Source of the DNA: Taudactylus pleione
Taxonomy: Eukaryota; Chordata; Amphibia; Anura; Myobatrachidae
Length of the DNA: 64,000 nucleotides
Reading direction: 5' to 3'
Assembly (NCBI GenBank): GCA_031769625.1
Contig: JAUIMM010000213.1
Span: forward strand, 2,176,501-2,240,500
Of this stretch, positions 1-10,930 are shown piece after piece. The notes beneath the pieces were generated by a model that did not search any database, was not told where the DNA came from, and saw only the letters and a list, made by a program, of their open reading frames with translations. Positions within the stretch are counted from its first letter, which is position 1; every line of letters begins with the position of its first letter. The translations under genes and the position numbers were made by a program.

Positions 1-365
1 AGAAGTGGATCTTATAGAGTGCCCCCAGTAGTGTTCCCCATATGCAGTGCCCCTTTATACATTTCCCCAGGTAGTGGTCCCCCCTATGCAGTGACCCTTA
101 TGCCCCAAATAATGGTCCCCCATGCAATACCCCTTATAGATTGCCCCATTAGAGGTCTTCCCTATGCAGTACCCCTTATAGAGTGCCCTCGTTAGTAGTC
201 CCAGTAGTGTTCCCCCCTATGTCACTTATAAGTGTCCCCTGTGTAGGTCCTCCCTGTGCAGTGCCCCCATAGTGCCCGAGTGCCCCCAGTAGTGTTTCTG
301 CCCCTTATAGTGCCTCAATTTATGTCCTCCTTATGAAGTCCCCCCAATAGTGTCCCCCATATGTA
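1..365. repeat. Degenerate C-rich minisatellite
   Basis: An imperfect tandem array of roughly 40-bp units built from the phrases 'agtgcccc', 'cccttata', 'gtagtg' and 'tatgcagt'. Units vary in length and sequence, so the array is old. It abuts the truncated end of the Copia relic and may belong to another transposon that begins outside the window. Confidence 0.75.
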
Positions 366-1685
366 TTGTCCCTCATAGCATATTTTCAGTGGTTTTCCAA
401 TATTTGATCTTGCATAAGCTCTTTTTTGTGGTTGGATGTCCACGCTGGAAGCCTCTGGTTCAGATATGTCTCCAGCTGCTGGCATATCCAGTGACACATA
501 TTGTACTTGTCCTGCATTTCAGGTTCCAGTTTATCTTTAATTTGTGCTGTTTCTTTAAATATGACATCTCTTGACTTGACAAGCTTTCTAGTATTGCAAT
601 TCCAGAGTCTGTACCCTTGACTTTCATGGCAATACTCAAGCATGATACACTTCATGGACTTTGAATCCAGCTTGCGCCTTCTCTCTTTTGGTATGCGTAC
701 ATAGGCAGTACTTCCAAAAACTCTGAGATGCTTTACATTTTTATTTCATCTTGACCACACTTTAATTGGTGTTTTGTCTTTTAAGGCAACTGTGGGAGAA
801 TCATTTTTCAAATGAAAACTGTGGACATTGCTTCTGCTGAAAATTGCTTGCTAAGGATTGTGTCCTTCAGCTTGCATCTGACTTTGTTCACTTACAGATT
901 TGTCCTCATACATCTTTCCTTTTTTGCTTCATTTGGCACAAGATGCCAGCATGGCTAAGATGCTCCACGACGGGTAGCAATTGGATAAATTCCAGTATTC
1001 GCATAAAGTATTAGATTAACGTAGCCAGTTTTAAACAAAATCACACAGCATAGCTAATTCACAGATTGAATGGCATGACAAATTTGTCCATATGGCTAGA
1101 TTTTAGAAAAGGTGTATGTGGACACATCTGTATGTGCAGTTTGCATGCTTACTTAGACAGTATTGCTCTGGTATGTAGGTGATGGACAATTGGTGCTCAA
1201 TTTTAAACCTTTTTAGGAAGAATTCCACATCTTTGTTTAAATATTCTTCACCATTGTCAGATCTTAAGATCATTAGTCTGTGACAAATTTAACTAGTCTT
1301 TGGTAGTCTGAAATCTTTTTCACTACTTCAAACTTCTCCTTAATGAAGTATGTGTGTGGCATTCTTGTGAAGTCATCAATGAAGGTTGTGAAGTATCTGT
1401 ACTTTCTGACTCAACTTCTATAGGACCACACACATCCTTATGCACTAATTGTGCATGGATCTGCAAACTGCCTTTGGAAATGGTTAGCTTTGCCTCCCTA
1501 ATATACAGCTTTCACATACAGGTTTCTCTGAATCTGTCACAAATATTCCTGTAACCATCCCGGTCACTAATTTCTGTACTCTTTCATATCTAAGGTGACT
1601 AAATCTTCTGTGACAGTTACATGGATTGTGACTCAGTGATCATCATCACATACACTGCTGTGTGTCAAGCACATATAGGTGACAG
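315..1685 (-). pseudogene. Copia-type retrotransposon pol relic (integrase and post-integrase linker)
   Basis: The minus strand, read from 1650 downwards, carries a degraded Ty1/Copia pol. First comes a GAG-pre-integrase zinc-binding segment (CHRRFSHLRYERVQKL near 1580-1625, then CESC...PFP near 1465-1515). Next is the integrase core with the first catalytic Asp in FTTFIDDFTR near 1365-1400, and the second in LRSDNGEEY near 1230-1260. The post-integrase phrase KCIMLEYCHESQGYRLWN lies near 595-655, and ARSNIGKPLK near 375-410. Frameshifts and stops lie between these blocks. Reverse transcriptase and RNase H, which should follow towards position 1, are missing where the C-rich minisatellite begins. 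The gag portion continues at 2946-3915, separated by a MITE. Motifs were read directly; the family call rests on known Copia order gag-PR-IN-RT. Confidence 0.85.
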
Positions 1686-2937
1686 CAGAGCTGCAACTAG
1701 ACATCTTGGTGCCCCCTGTGTGAAAGAGAGCATTGGTGCCCCCCCCCGTCCCCCGCACCCTTACCACAACTGACTACCTAGAAAAAAAATTACTAGCAAA
1801 AACACCACCACTCTTTTTATTCTGGGATGCCTTCTCATGAGAATTAGCCTCTGCTACCCTCTCCCACCCCCTCCCCTGCACCCCACTGCCTACTTCTCTC
1901 TGCCACCCCTTCTGCATCTCTCACTGCCTACTTCCCGCTAACACCCCCTGCACCTGATACTACCTTTTTCCCTCTCACCCACTACACCTCACCAGGGGCG
2001 CCGAGAGGGGGGGGAGCAGGTAGAGATTACCCGGGCCCGGGCTTCCTGAGGGGCCCGTTGGGGGCCCGGGTCCGGCGCCGCCCCCCCTCCCTCACAGCAG
2101 CCCAGCACACATGTGCTGAGCTGCAGTTGGAGACTGCTCATGGCTGCTGAGCAGCAGCCACCGCAGTCTCCTATGCCTGTGCGGGGGAGCGTTCACACTG
2201 ATCGCGCCCCCCCGGCTATTTATTTTTTCCGCAAGGGGGCATGGTCATGCCTCCCGAGATTAGGTCACGCCCCCTATTACCAGGGCCCGCCACGGCTCTT
2301 GGCGGGCCTGCACCTCACAGTGCTCACTTTACCTTTCCCTCAGGTCCATGTTTGTTGCCTGCTGCTTCTCCTCTTCCCCGTCCCCCTGGTTGGCAGTGGG
2401 CACTCTGTGGGCAGCTGAGCACAAGCAGTGGCCCATCTTCTATCAGCGCAGGCTGAATCCAGCTGCTTCTTCTCCTCCCCATCCTGCTGGCAGTGGGGTC
2501 TCTGCAGCAGGGATTTGATCTGCTCTGGGACAGAGTATTGGGTTCCATTGCTGGGGCATGAAGACATATGCATCCGCGTCGGCAGTTTAAACTTTGCACC
2601 GGATGTGAACCAATCATGGTGCGGACCAGCAGCCAATCAGAAGCAGCCGCATGGCTGCTTCTGATTGGCTGCCAACCCACAAGCTGTTTTTGGCTAGTGG
2701 CCAGTACCAAATTTAAAAAGCCACCACTTGTTTTTGAGTGTCGGCTGGTCCGCGATTGTCTTGCGGCCGGCAACAAGTATAAACTGTGGCTCATGTCCCA
2801 ATAGATGTGAGGATGCAGAGTAAAGTGCAGGGGGGAGGCTGCTGTCATTTCTGATTGCGTTGGGTGGCCAGTTCCTCCCTCAGGGGGGTTGCGCTCTGTG
2901 CAGTGGCACTGGCCGCACCACCCTAGCTACGGCCCTG
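1686..2937. mobile_element. hAT-type non-autonomous transposon, copy 1, inside the Copia relic
   Basis: The ends are inverted: cagagctgcaactag at the left and, as reverse complement of the right end, cagggccgtagctag. Flanking 8-bp sequences are ggtgacag (1678-1685) and gttgacag (2938-2945), a 7/8 match expected of an old hAT target duplication. The sequence just inside the left end (gcattggtgcccccc) and inside the right end recurs in the copy at 4649-5836. The interior is GC-rich, contains CCAAT-like inverted segments near 2610-2690, and encodes nothing recognisable. The 174-aa minus frame at 2324-2848 has no protein-like features. Confidence 0.85.
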
Positions 2938-3915
2938 GTTGACAGCACTGGGTAACTGTTGCTACTACAGTCCCTCTTCTGTTCCGTACAATGCACTTTT
3001 CTCTTGCAAAATGAACTCTGTGACCTCTTTGCCCTAAGACCCTGATGGATATGAGATTTTTCCCATCTCTTGTACATAAAGCACATCTTAGATTTCTGTG
3101 AATTTTGTTTAGACCATATTTTCAAGCAAGTAGTTACTGTTCCAACTTTTGTACCAGTGAGCATTTAATTTTCCAAATTCCTTTGATTGTTATAGAATCA
3201 CAGGTGGTCAATGTGGCAAACCACTTTTTATTGCAGCTGAATTGTAGGGTAGCTCTTGAGTTAAGATACCAGCAATGTTTTCTGCAGCTGTCCGTGACAC
3301 TCAAAGCTGACTCATCTTTGCCATTGCACTTCTTATTCTACATAGCATTCACATTTTTCTGGTTACATTCAGATGCTTAGTGATGTATTTTGTGACATAT
3401 GTAACACTATTGCTTGAAATTTCTGAGCTTCTCAGTCTTACTGTGTAATTCAGTAATCTCAGCATTCAAGTCAACTGGCACAATTTCTAGGAACTGTAGC
3501 AGTTTTGCTCTAACAATGTCTGTAGTTAACTTGGCTGTGTTTGCTTCCAACACCACCACTAGAAAGTCAAACTCAGATGTTAAATTTTACAGGATGGCCA
3601 TGGCGATCTTCTAGTCATCTACTTGGACCCCTACAGATGTTAGCTGCTGTGATATGGATATCATTCTGTCAATGTAAACACTCATACTTGTGCATTTACA
3701 TAACTTGGTATTAAATAATACACACCTCAGATCAATTCTACTCATTAGATCCCTTCTTGATATGCTACCTGCAGTGATGTCAACATGTATTTTAAAATTT
3801 TCTCATTTATGATAGTATATAAGTGTTGCTCTACACTTAAACCAATTGTACCCATGGCTCTCTCTACATCAATTGGGATTTGACTGTCACCAGAATCAAC
3901 AGTAACTTTCACGCT
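2938..3915 (-). pseudogene. Copia-type retrotransposon gag relic
   Basis: On the minus strand this stretch encodes a broken Copia Gag of the UBN2 type. Around 3590-3760 it reads LMSRIDLRCVLFNTKL, then YIDRMISISQQLTSVG and, after stops, LTSEFDFLVVVLEANTAK near 3520-3580, the usual 'NxKMxxLxxxLxxxG...SLPxSYDxxVxxLE' layout. A damaged zinc-knuckle-like block (CFMYKRWEKSHIHQG) follows at 3035-3085. The integrase relic at 315-1685 is the downstream part of the same element, separated by the MITE at 1686-2937. Several stops and frameshifts make it non-functional. The 5' LTR and primer-binding site were not found. Confidence 0.75.
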
Positions 3916-4095
3916 TTAGTTAGCATTTCCATTGCCAATTATTATCTAGTGTTATTCTCTGTACCCCTCAGTTTGATTAACCTCTACATGTGTGTGGTTC
4001 CCGTATGTATACTTCACATTGACATGATTATGCAGCTACAGTGCTCTGTGACATGCTGTGCAATCTTCACTCCGTGTTTGTAATGGGTGTAGTAG

Positions 4096-4620
4096 GTATT
4101 ACTGCTGGCCACATGTTCAAATCCCAACAGCGGAAGCCCAGCAGGGGTGAAGATCCCGATTGCTAATTAAGGTAAGTTCTGCTAACCCTACTCCCTACCC
4201 TAACCCTCCCTTAGGGGTGCCTAACCCTAGCCTCCCCCCTAGTGCCTAACCTTAACCCCCTTTTAGTGCCTAAACCTAACCCCCCTTCCCCTCAGCCTAA
4301 ACCTAAGTCTCCTGGAGGGGTGCCTAACCATAACCTCCCCCCAGGGGTGCCTAACCCTAACCCCCCCTTCCCCTAGTCTAAACCTAACCCTTCTGGGGGT
4401 GCCTAGCCCTAAGTACTCTTGGGAGCCCTAAAACCTAACCCTCTCCCCCGTGGCTGTCCGCACTTGGTGCCCGGCTTACCTTCATTTGGTATGCCGGGTG
4501 TCGGGCTCCTGGCATAGGTCTAATGACAGGCATTGGGATTTCGACGCATGTCATTAGTACCTTGCCAGGAGTAGACAGTCGGGAAGCCGGCAGTTGGCAT
4601 TTAGACCATCAGCTTCCTGA
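4096..4620. repeat. CCTAA-rich interspersed repeat, copy 1
   Basis: About 25-35-bp units of the type 'gcctaaccctaacccccctt' repeat between 4170 and 4450. They are flanked by non-tandem segments with the palindrome-like phrases 'gacaggcattgggatttcgacgcatgtcattag' interrupted by mismatches. A related block in opposite orientation lies at 32941-33395. The unit is longer and more irregular than a vertebrate telomere repeat, so I read it as the core of an interspersed element. Confidence 0.7.
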
Positions 4621-4648
4621 CTACATCAGATTTGTAAACACTCTGTCC

Positions 4649-5836
4649 CAGAGCCATAGCTAGGCATTTTGGTGCCCTGTGCCAGAAAGAACATTGGTGC
4701 CCCCCCACCCCCTATATTTTAAACAGGGATAGTGCACAGCGAATGCATGCACCAAAAAGTAAAGGGGGCGTGGCCTCACCAAGATGAGATGTGGCCACAC
4801 AAAAGTTCCAGACCAGTTCACATTACACTGCACGTGTCCATTATTCACATTATACCGCTCAGTAGTGTCTGTTATTCAGATTACATCACAAAGTAGTAAT
4901 CCAAACCTCACAGTAGAGCCCCTTATACATGTTACGCCTCACAGTAGAGCCTCTTATACACATGCCAAACAGTAGTACCCCTTATACAAATTATGCCACA
5001 CTGTAGTACCCCCTTATACACATTATGCCACATAGAGCCCCTTATACATATTACGCCTCACAGTAGTGACCCTTATACATGTTATACCTGCAGTGCTGTT
5101 GGTAAGGCAGGGGGTGCACACAGTTAACAGTCAGGGGATAGTGAAATAATACATTGTTACGCAGTCAGGATTGGGGGGGGGCACACAGCTGGCCAATAAT
5201 ACCAGGGGAAGGGGCCACAGAGCCAGCCAGAAACATGGTCCCTCACCTTGCAGGGCACCTTTCTCCACTAGCACCATGTACAACTGAGCAGCAGCTTCCA
5301 GTCCGGATCTGTTTTGCCAGCGCTGACGTGTACCCAGTGTTCCGCACCGCGGCAGACACCTCCCCCATCCGGATCCGACATCCCCACAGAACGGAGGCTT
5401 AGGCACAGTGAGTGGAGAGTGGCTAGGCTTGGGCGGGAGCAGAGTGTGAGGGAGAAGGACCGGAGCCGGAAGCACGGAGAATCACTGTCCGAGGAGCGGG
5501 CGGCAGCTGCAGAAGCGGACACAGAGGAAGAAGGAGCCACAAGCACCATGGGGATTCTGGGAGATGTAGTGAGCAGAAGATGCCGCCGGCTGCGATTGGC
5601 TGCTGCGGCACAATGCACAAAGGCAACACAGCGTGTCCCGCTTTGATTTAAAAACCGGGCCCCAAACAGCTTGTAGCCCTCCCTTCTTTCCCTCAGCCAG
5701 CGCGGCCAGTGTTAGACACTGAGCCTGCGATGGCTTTCATGCTACAGAGACACTTGTGGTGGGCGGCCGGTTCTGCTCTCAGGGATGTTCCGCTCTGTGC
5801 GGCGGCACCGACCGCACCACCCTAGCTACGGCCCTG
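4649..5836. mobile_element. hAT-type non-autonomous transposon, copy 2
   Basis: The element is bounded by an exact 8-bp direct duplication ctctgtcc (4641-4648 and 5837-5844). The terminal inverted repeats are cagagccatagctag (left) and cagggccgtagctag (reverse complement of the right end), the same ends as in copy 1 at 1686-2937. A short tandem stretch of 'cccttatacatnttacgcc'-like units occupies 4900-5090. No transposase is encoded. It is bounded to the base by its target duplication, which is better preserved than that of copy 1. Confidence 0.92.
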
Positions 5837-5844
5837 CTCTGTCC

Positions 5845-6358
5845 TGTCTTCTTTATGTGTTTGCACGTGTCTAATGGCATCTGTGTGGTGCTAGGCATTC
5901 TAAGTGCTTGGGGTCTGTGTGACTGGCACTTATGTACCTGGGCCAATAACCTGTTGGAATATGTGTGTACTGTTGCAGGAGGTAGAGCAGAGTAAATGTG
6001 CACACCAGCAGATAACCTAAAGTCACTAAACAGCCCAGCACTTAACCAGTGGAGTGGTTTATTTAGCAGCAACTTGAATGTACAGCTGTACTCACAGTTA
6101 TACAAGTAACAGGCTCTTAGTATGAAGCAGAGCTTGAGCAAAAGATACAGACTACCAGCCCCTTGACTGTATGTTGGAAGTTGTGCAGGATGCAAGTTGT
6201 GAACAACGCTGCAGATGCAGTATTTGCAGCGTCTCACTGAGCTAAGTGGAACATGTCCATTTTCCACTGCAGCACTCGATCTAACACAGTGACAAGATGG
6301 TGCCGTGCATGCGCAGATGTACAGATGTTGGCATATTGGTTAGGGTTTGAAGCCTCCC
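5845..6358. other. Unassigned sequence
   Basis: I see no gene, tandem repeat or convincing transposon end here. It lies between the hAT-type MITE and the TTAA-flanked element; short frames on both strands look random. Confidence 0.5.
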
Positions 6359-6739
6359 TTAACCACTTGCCTGGCACGGTCGTATCAGATACGACCACAC
6401 CAGGCTGGTCTTTCCCTGACATGGTCGTATCTGATACGACCAGTCAGAAGTGCCCACTAGGCGGCTGCAGGAAGCTAATCTTCCTACAGCCGCCTATTTC
6501 AGAGGGACCTGATGGTCCCTCTGCTCCCTCAGATTCCTGCCAGTGTGTCCCGATCACTGCTAGCCACAGTGATCGGGCACCCAGCGGGACCCCCTCCCGG
6601 CAGGCTGTTTCAATAGAAGAAAGCAGCAGCTGCGGCTCCCGATAGCCGCAGCTGCTGCTGACAAGAACCCCCTTACGGTGCTTCTCATACCTTACAGAGG
6701 GCTCTGGCCGCTTCGACCCCTGCGTGGCTGCCTGGCTTG

Positions 6740-7590
6740 ACACAATAGAGAAGCAGCAGCCGCGCTCCGTCCCCGGCTTTCCCACCCCTTCCATCCTGGC
6801 GCGGCTGCTGCGCTATGTGCCCGGCTGCTCCCACCCCTTCTCTGCCAGCGCAGCTGCTGCGCTATGTGCCCGGCCGCTCCCACCCCTTCTCTGCCGGCAC
6901 AGCAGCTGCTGCTTCTCTATAGTAATAGAATAGTATGCCGCACCGGTAAGGAAGGGGTGGCAGCGGCCGGGGGACATAGCGCGGCTGCTGCTTCTCTATA
7001 GTAATAGAATAATATGCCGCACCGGTAAGGAAGGGGTGGGAGCGGCCGGGAACATAGCGTGGCTGCTGCTTCTCTATAGTAATAGAATAATATGCTGCAC
7101 CGGTAAGGAAGGGGTGGGAGCGGCCGGGGGACATAGCGCGGCTGCTGCTTCTCTATAGTAATAGAATAATATGCCGCACCAGTAAGGAAGGGGTGGGAGC
7201 GGCCGGGGACATAGCGCGGCTGCTGCTTCTCTATAGTAATAGAATAATATGCCGCACCGGTAAGGAAGGGGTGGGAGCGGCTGGGGACATAGCGCGTCTG
7301 CTGCTTCTCTATAGTAATAGAATAATATGCTGCACCGGTAAGGAAGGGGTAGGAGCGGCCGGGGACATAGCGCAGCTGCTGCTTCTCTATAGTAATAGAA
7401 TAATATGCCGCACCGGTAAGGAAGGGGTGGGAGCGGCTGGGGACATAGCGCGGCTGCTGCTTCTCTATAGTAATAGAATAATATGCTGCACCGGTAAGGA
7501 AGGGGTGGGAGCGCCCGGGGACATAGCGCGGCTGCTGCTTCTCTGACTTGATATAAGTACTGTAGAGAAGCAGCAGCCGCGCTGTATCCC
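6740..7590. repeat. GC-rich 78-79-bp minisatellite inside the piggyBac-like element
   Basis: The phrase gctgcttctctatagtaata recurs at 6908, 6987, 7065 and on through about 7460, one copy per 78-79 bp, followed in each unit by gccgcaccggtaaggaagggg and a g-rich segment ending acatagcgcggctg. About eight or nine units are present. On the left (6740-6900) and at the right edge (7560-7600) the same GC-rich segment appears in opposite orientation. Long open frames across the array (for example 6917-7603 on the minus strand) merely reflect a unit length near a multiple of three. Confidence 0.92.
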
Positions 7591-7744
7591 TGGCCGCTCC
7601 CACCCCCTACATTCCGGCGCTTCACTACAGTACTTGTTCCCCTACTCGACGGCTGCCAGTGTTGTGTCCCCGGCCCCTCCTTCAACTCCACCCCTGTCCA
7701 CCCCCCATGTCCTGATCACTGCTGGTCACAGTGATAGGACATTG

Positions 7745-7770
7745 TATTTTGTATATATAAAAAAAAATCA

Positions 7771-7820
<50 letters not shown>

Positions 7821-7908
7821 TTTGTGTTTGTGTAAAAGTGTGTGTGTATATGTATATATATATATATATATAAATATATATATACACACACACACACGTG
7901 TGTGTGTG

Positions 7909-7945
<37 letters not shown>
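7745..7945. repeat. TA/CA/TG compound microsatellite
   Basis: Alternating blocks of (TA)n, (CA)n, (TG)n and (TA)n. The arrangement is roughly palindromic (TA-CA-TG-TA-CA-TG-TA), so single strands could fold into hairpins. Confidence 0.95.
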
Positions 7946-7949
<4 letters not shown>

Positions 7950-8369
7950 AGAATTTCCCATATCCTAAATGCTCGGAACCAGGAGCATATCGGATATGGA
8001 ATTTTTTCAGAATTTAGAATACTCCGGAGTGCGGCGGCGTAGTTGGAGGTCTGGTGTCCCTCTTGCGTTGCAGGGGTTCAGTGGCATCCATGGAAGGGTG
8101 CGGGGTCCAGCTGTGTATGCGACGGGGTACAAGGGGGTTCGGCAGGGGTGTTGGAGGGTCCAGTGGTGTCCACAGCTGTCAATGGCCATCATTACAGTAT
8201 ACCATAAAAAATGCTATTTTTATGGTATAAGGTGTTTAAAAAATATATTTTTCTATAAAATCATGTTGGATACGTTTTGAAATAACATTCGTGACCTAAT
8301 ACAGTCATAAAAAAACCCGACAATTTTGGAGCGGTTTTTGGGGGAAAAAATTGTCAGTTAAGTGGTTAA

Positions 8370-8674
8370 GGAACCAATATGGAGACTACGCAGTAGCGCC
8401 CTCCTGGCTTTAACACTTTTTACATTCCACTTGTGCCTATTGTTCTTCAACAATAGGACATATCAACAAATGTCATGCACTCATCTTTAAAATATTGCTC
8501 AAGTTACTTTAGATTTGATGGGGACTGTGGATGACTATGAATCTGCAAATTACTTCAGAAATTCTTCATGGGGTTAAAGTTTAAGCTTTGATTGGGAAAG
8601 TCAAGGATATAATTTCATTTTTTTGCTTAAGCCACTGTAATAGCCTTTGCAGCATTCTTTAGGATATTGCACTG
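8370..8674. other. Unassigned AT-rich sequence
   Basis: No gene or recognisable repeat seen between the piggyBac-like element and the following MITE. Confidence 0.5.
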
Positions 8675-8677
8675 TTA

Positions 8678-9012
8678 AGGCTCATACACACTTAACGAAA
8701 TGGTTCATGAGCGATATCGTTAAGTGTTTCCCCTGCACTGCCCGGCTCAATGTCATTAACAACATTGAGCATACTCACTGAATGATATCGTTTAGTGATG
8801 GCACCCTCCCTCATTCCCGAACTTGCGGAACCTGACGATATCATCAGGTTGCCCTGCAAGTACGGACAATGAAAGACATTATTAATGATCCACGGGAGCG
8901 TGCATCAGTAATGATATCTTGCATACACACTGGACGATATTGAACACGATGAACGATAACGATATCGTTATCGTTCATTTAATTCACTTTATCATCTAGT
9001 GTGTACGCGGCT
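8678..9012. mobile_element. TTA-flanked palindromic MITE (GTACACAC family), copy 1
   Basis: The left end aggctcatacacac matches the reverse complement of the right end (agccgcgtacacac), and TTA flanks both sides (8675-8677, 9013-9015). A palindromic core gataacgatatcgttatc lies near the right end. Two other complete copies (15500-15863, 21007-21381) have the same ends and a TTA duplication, which points to PIF/Harbinger-type mobilisation. It has no coding capacity. Confidence 0.85.
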
Positions 9013-9184
9013 TTAGAATATAAATCTTCCAAGTTATAGATCTCTCACAGACTACTGCAGAATTTTATCAAATATTTGTCTAGATTTAACTCTCTATTTT
9101 GGCAAGTTTTTTAGCCACTGGTGCAGAGAAGTATCACCACAGTATTATTGTCATTCTCTGGCTAAAATGATTCTCCACCACGAA

Positions 9185-10337
9185 ATTAGAAGACGTGGAC
9201 CCAGGTTGAGGAGGCAACAGGAGGTGAGGGGCCTGGTTTAGTGTCTTCCTCATCCACCAGTACCAGATGTTGGTGAGACCTGACTAAAGGTGCGGAGTCT
9301 AACCTACTGGGAGGTGTTCACCAGTGACCCCTCCAAGCAGGATTTGGGCTAAAGCTGCACCCAGTAGGCAGGTCACAGCCCTTTGGTGAGGGATCCGGCA
9401 CAAGTGGGAAAAAATGGAAGAACACTACAATAGGGCAAGTACAGGAGAAAGATATTGAAGGATTGTACTGAAGTGATGAACAGAGAACACACTTAGTGGT
9501 TTCAGTCGCAATGCTGGCACACGAGATGGTATAATGAGTGGGTACTTGGATGAAGTACTAAGTACACTCACTGTGGCTTTAGATGCAGCACTGACACAGG
9601 AGAATGGTATCACGAGATGGTACATGAATTATATACTCCGTACACACACTGTGGCCTCAGATACAGCACAGGGGAATGATATCACGAGATGGTACTTGAA
9701 TGATGAACTCAGTACACACACTGTGGCCTCAGATGCAGAAAAGGAGAATGGTATCACGAGATGGTACTTGAATGATGAACTCCATACACACTGTGGACTC
9801 AGATGCAGCACAGGAGACTAGTATCATGAGATGGTACTTGAATGATGAACTCAATACACACACTGAGGAATCAGCCACGGAGCTAGCACAGAAGATGACT
9901 CTTAATAAATTGTTCCCAGAAGACGTTCTGAATACATGCACTGTGGAAAGCTCTAGGAGCAAGTCACTAGAAGGAATGGAGCTTGAAACCTGGAATGCAG
10001 CAACAGCAAGTTTAACAATGGAATTAACAACATTGTACAGGCAACTTCCTGTTGTCCAGAGCCCGGTTATATACCCCAAGGTAGCAGTCCATTGGAGGAC
10101 ACTGTCAGCTGACCGCAACCAACGCTACCATTGGGTAAAGGGTTAGGTGAAAACAGACTGTCATTGCTGCGTCCATGATGGTGACCACAGAAACCACATC
10201 ACGGAGCTAGCACATGGATGTCCCAGCAGACCCCAGGTTTAATCCTCAACACGTCACTCGCTGCTGCATCTGGCGTCTGACTGCTCTAGAGATCAGGGGA
10301 AGCTGACACTTAGGTGAGTAACAGCCGCAACCTGACA
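9185..10337 (-). mobile_element. Gypsy LTR-like region (3' LTR side of the minus-strand element)
   Basis: Read on the minus strand, a sequence beginning TGTCAGGTTGCG at 10337 is preceded by a purine-rich tract (aaaacggtggggtac at 10338-10353), as expected for a polypurine tract abutting a 3' LTR. The outer 150 bp (10187-10337) are repeated directly at 14357-14530 on the other side of the Gypsy pol. The distal end of the LTR is not certain; 9185 is an estimate. A tandem repeat lies within it (9515-9890). Confidence 0.65.
9515..9890. repeat. About 70-72-bp tandem repeat within the LTR-like region
   Basis: The motif cgagatggtacttgaatgat recurs at about 9522, 9613, 9685, 9757 and 9827, with spacing of 91 then 72, 72 and 70 bp, each followed by acacacactgtggcctcaga. 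The 95-aa frame at 9534-9821 only translates this repeat (repeated ITRWYLNDEL-type peptide) and is probably not a gene. Confidence 0.85.
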
Positions 10338-10344
10338 GTACCCC

Positions 10345-10930
10345 ACCGTTTTAGGGTGGACTCCCGACACCCACAAGGCTTATCAAGAACTTCTTATGAA
10401 ATGTTTGAACCAGTTGTGGAGCATGGACATCAGACACCTTGATCCATGCTCATACTTCAGGTCCATATACCTTCCAGTCAATGAGATACTGAAGATGATT
10501 CAATAGGTGTCGAGTGTCAAGGATCTTGTCAACTTCAAATTCAACTCCCAATTGAGTCTGTACTTGAGTCTGTACTTGAGGAGTCTTGAGTGGAGAATGC
10601 TGAAATTGATTAAAGATTAATGGTCATAGAAGAGAAACATGAAATGTGTTTTGGAAATCTCCAATTGAGGAGGTAGCTCTAGTACACCACTGGATTGATG
10701 ATTTTAAGAATATCATATGGTCCATTGAAGCGTGGAGCAAATTTCATGCTTGGAACCTTTAATCAAGTGTTCTTAGTTATCAGCCACACCCTATCTCCAA
10801 TCTGCAGAAGAATAATGGCAAGATGTTTTCGATCCACAAACTTTTTGTAATTACTAGAACCTTTTTTCAAAGAGGAATTAATGTTTTTCTAAGTATCAGA
10901 TAATGATTTCACAAGATTAGTGACAGCAGG
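10345..10930 (-). pseudogene. Ty3/Gypsy integrase C-terminus and chromodomain relic
   Basis: The minus strand reads, from 10925 down, a typical Gypsy integrase C-terminal segment (KKFVDRKHLA, then DRVWLITKNT, a stop, and LKVPSMKFAPRFNGPYDI near 10710-10770). A chromodomain follows near 10385-10530 (EVDKILDTRHLLNHLQYLIDWK, broken by mismatches, then a stop and WIKVSDVHAPQLVQTFH). In chromoviruses the chromodomain binds modified histone tails and steers integration. Stops and frameshifts show the copy is dead. The polypurine tract and LTR follow directly at 10353. Confidence 0.88.

Larger units (their letters stand above)
6359..8369. mobile_element. piggyBac-like non-autonomous transposon with TTAA target duplication
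   Basis: TTAA occurs at both ends (6359-6362 and 8366-8369). The terminal sequence ccttaaccactt reappears inverted at the right end (aagtggttaagg), giving CCACTT-type terminal repeats. Just inside the left end is a second inverted motif, ggtcgtatcagatacgacc, present twice near 6380 and 6424. There is no transposase frame; the interior is a GC-rich hairpin-forming segment, a 78-79-bp minisatellite and a TA/CA microsatellite. TTAA duplication is characteristic of the piggyBac superfamily; membership is inferred from that and the end structure. Confidence 0.8.

Noticed and set aside
2324..2848. 174-codon minus-strand frame
   Set aside because: It lies wholly inside a hAT-type MITE and the peptide shows no conserved features.
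4170..4450. Interstitial telomere
   Set aside because: Units are about 30 bp and irregular, not pure TTAGGG, and a related block with flanks occurs elsewhere.
6917..7691. 228- and 205-codon minus-strand frames
   Set aside because: They translate a 78-79-bp minisatellite; the repeated peptide has no protein-like character.
9515..9890. CRISPR-like repeat array
   Set aside because: The repeats are about 70 bp and imperfect with no regular unique spacers; the DNA is vertebrate and the array sits in an LTR-like region.
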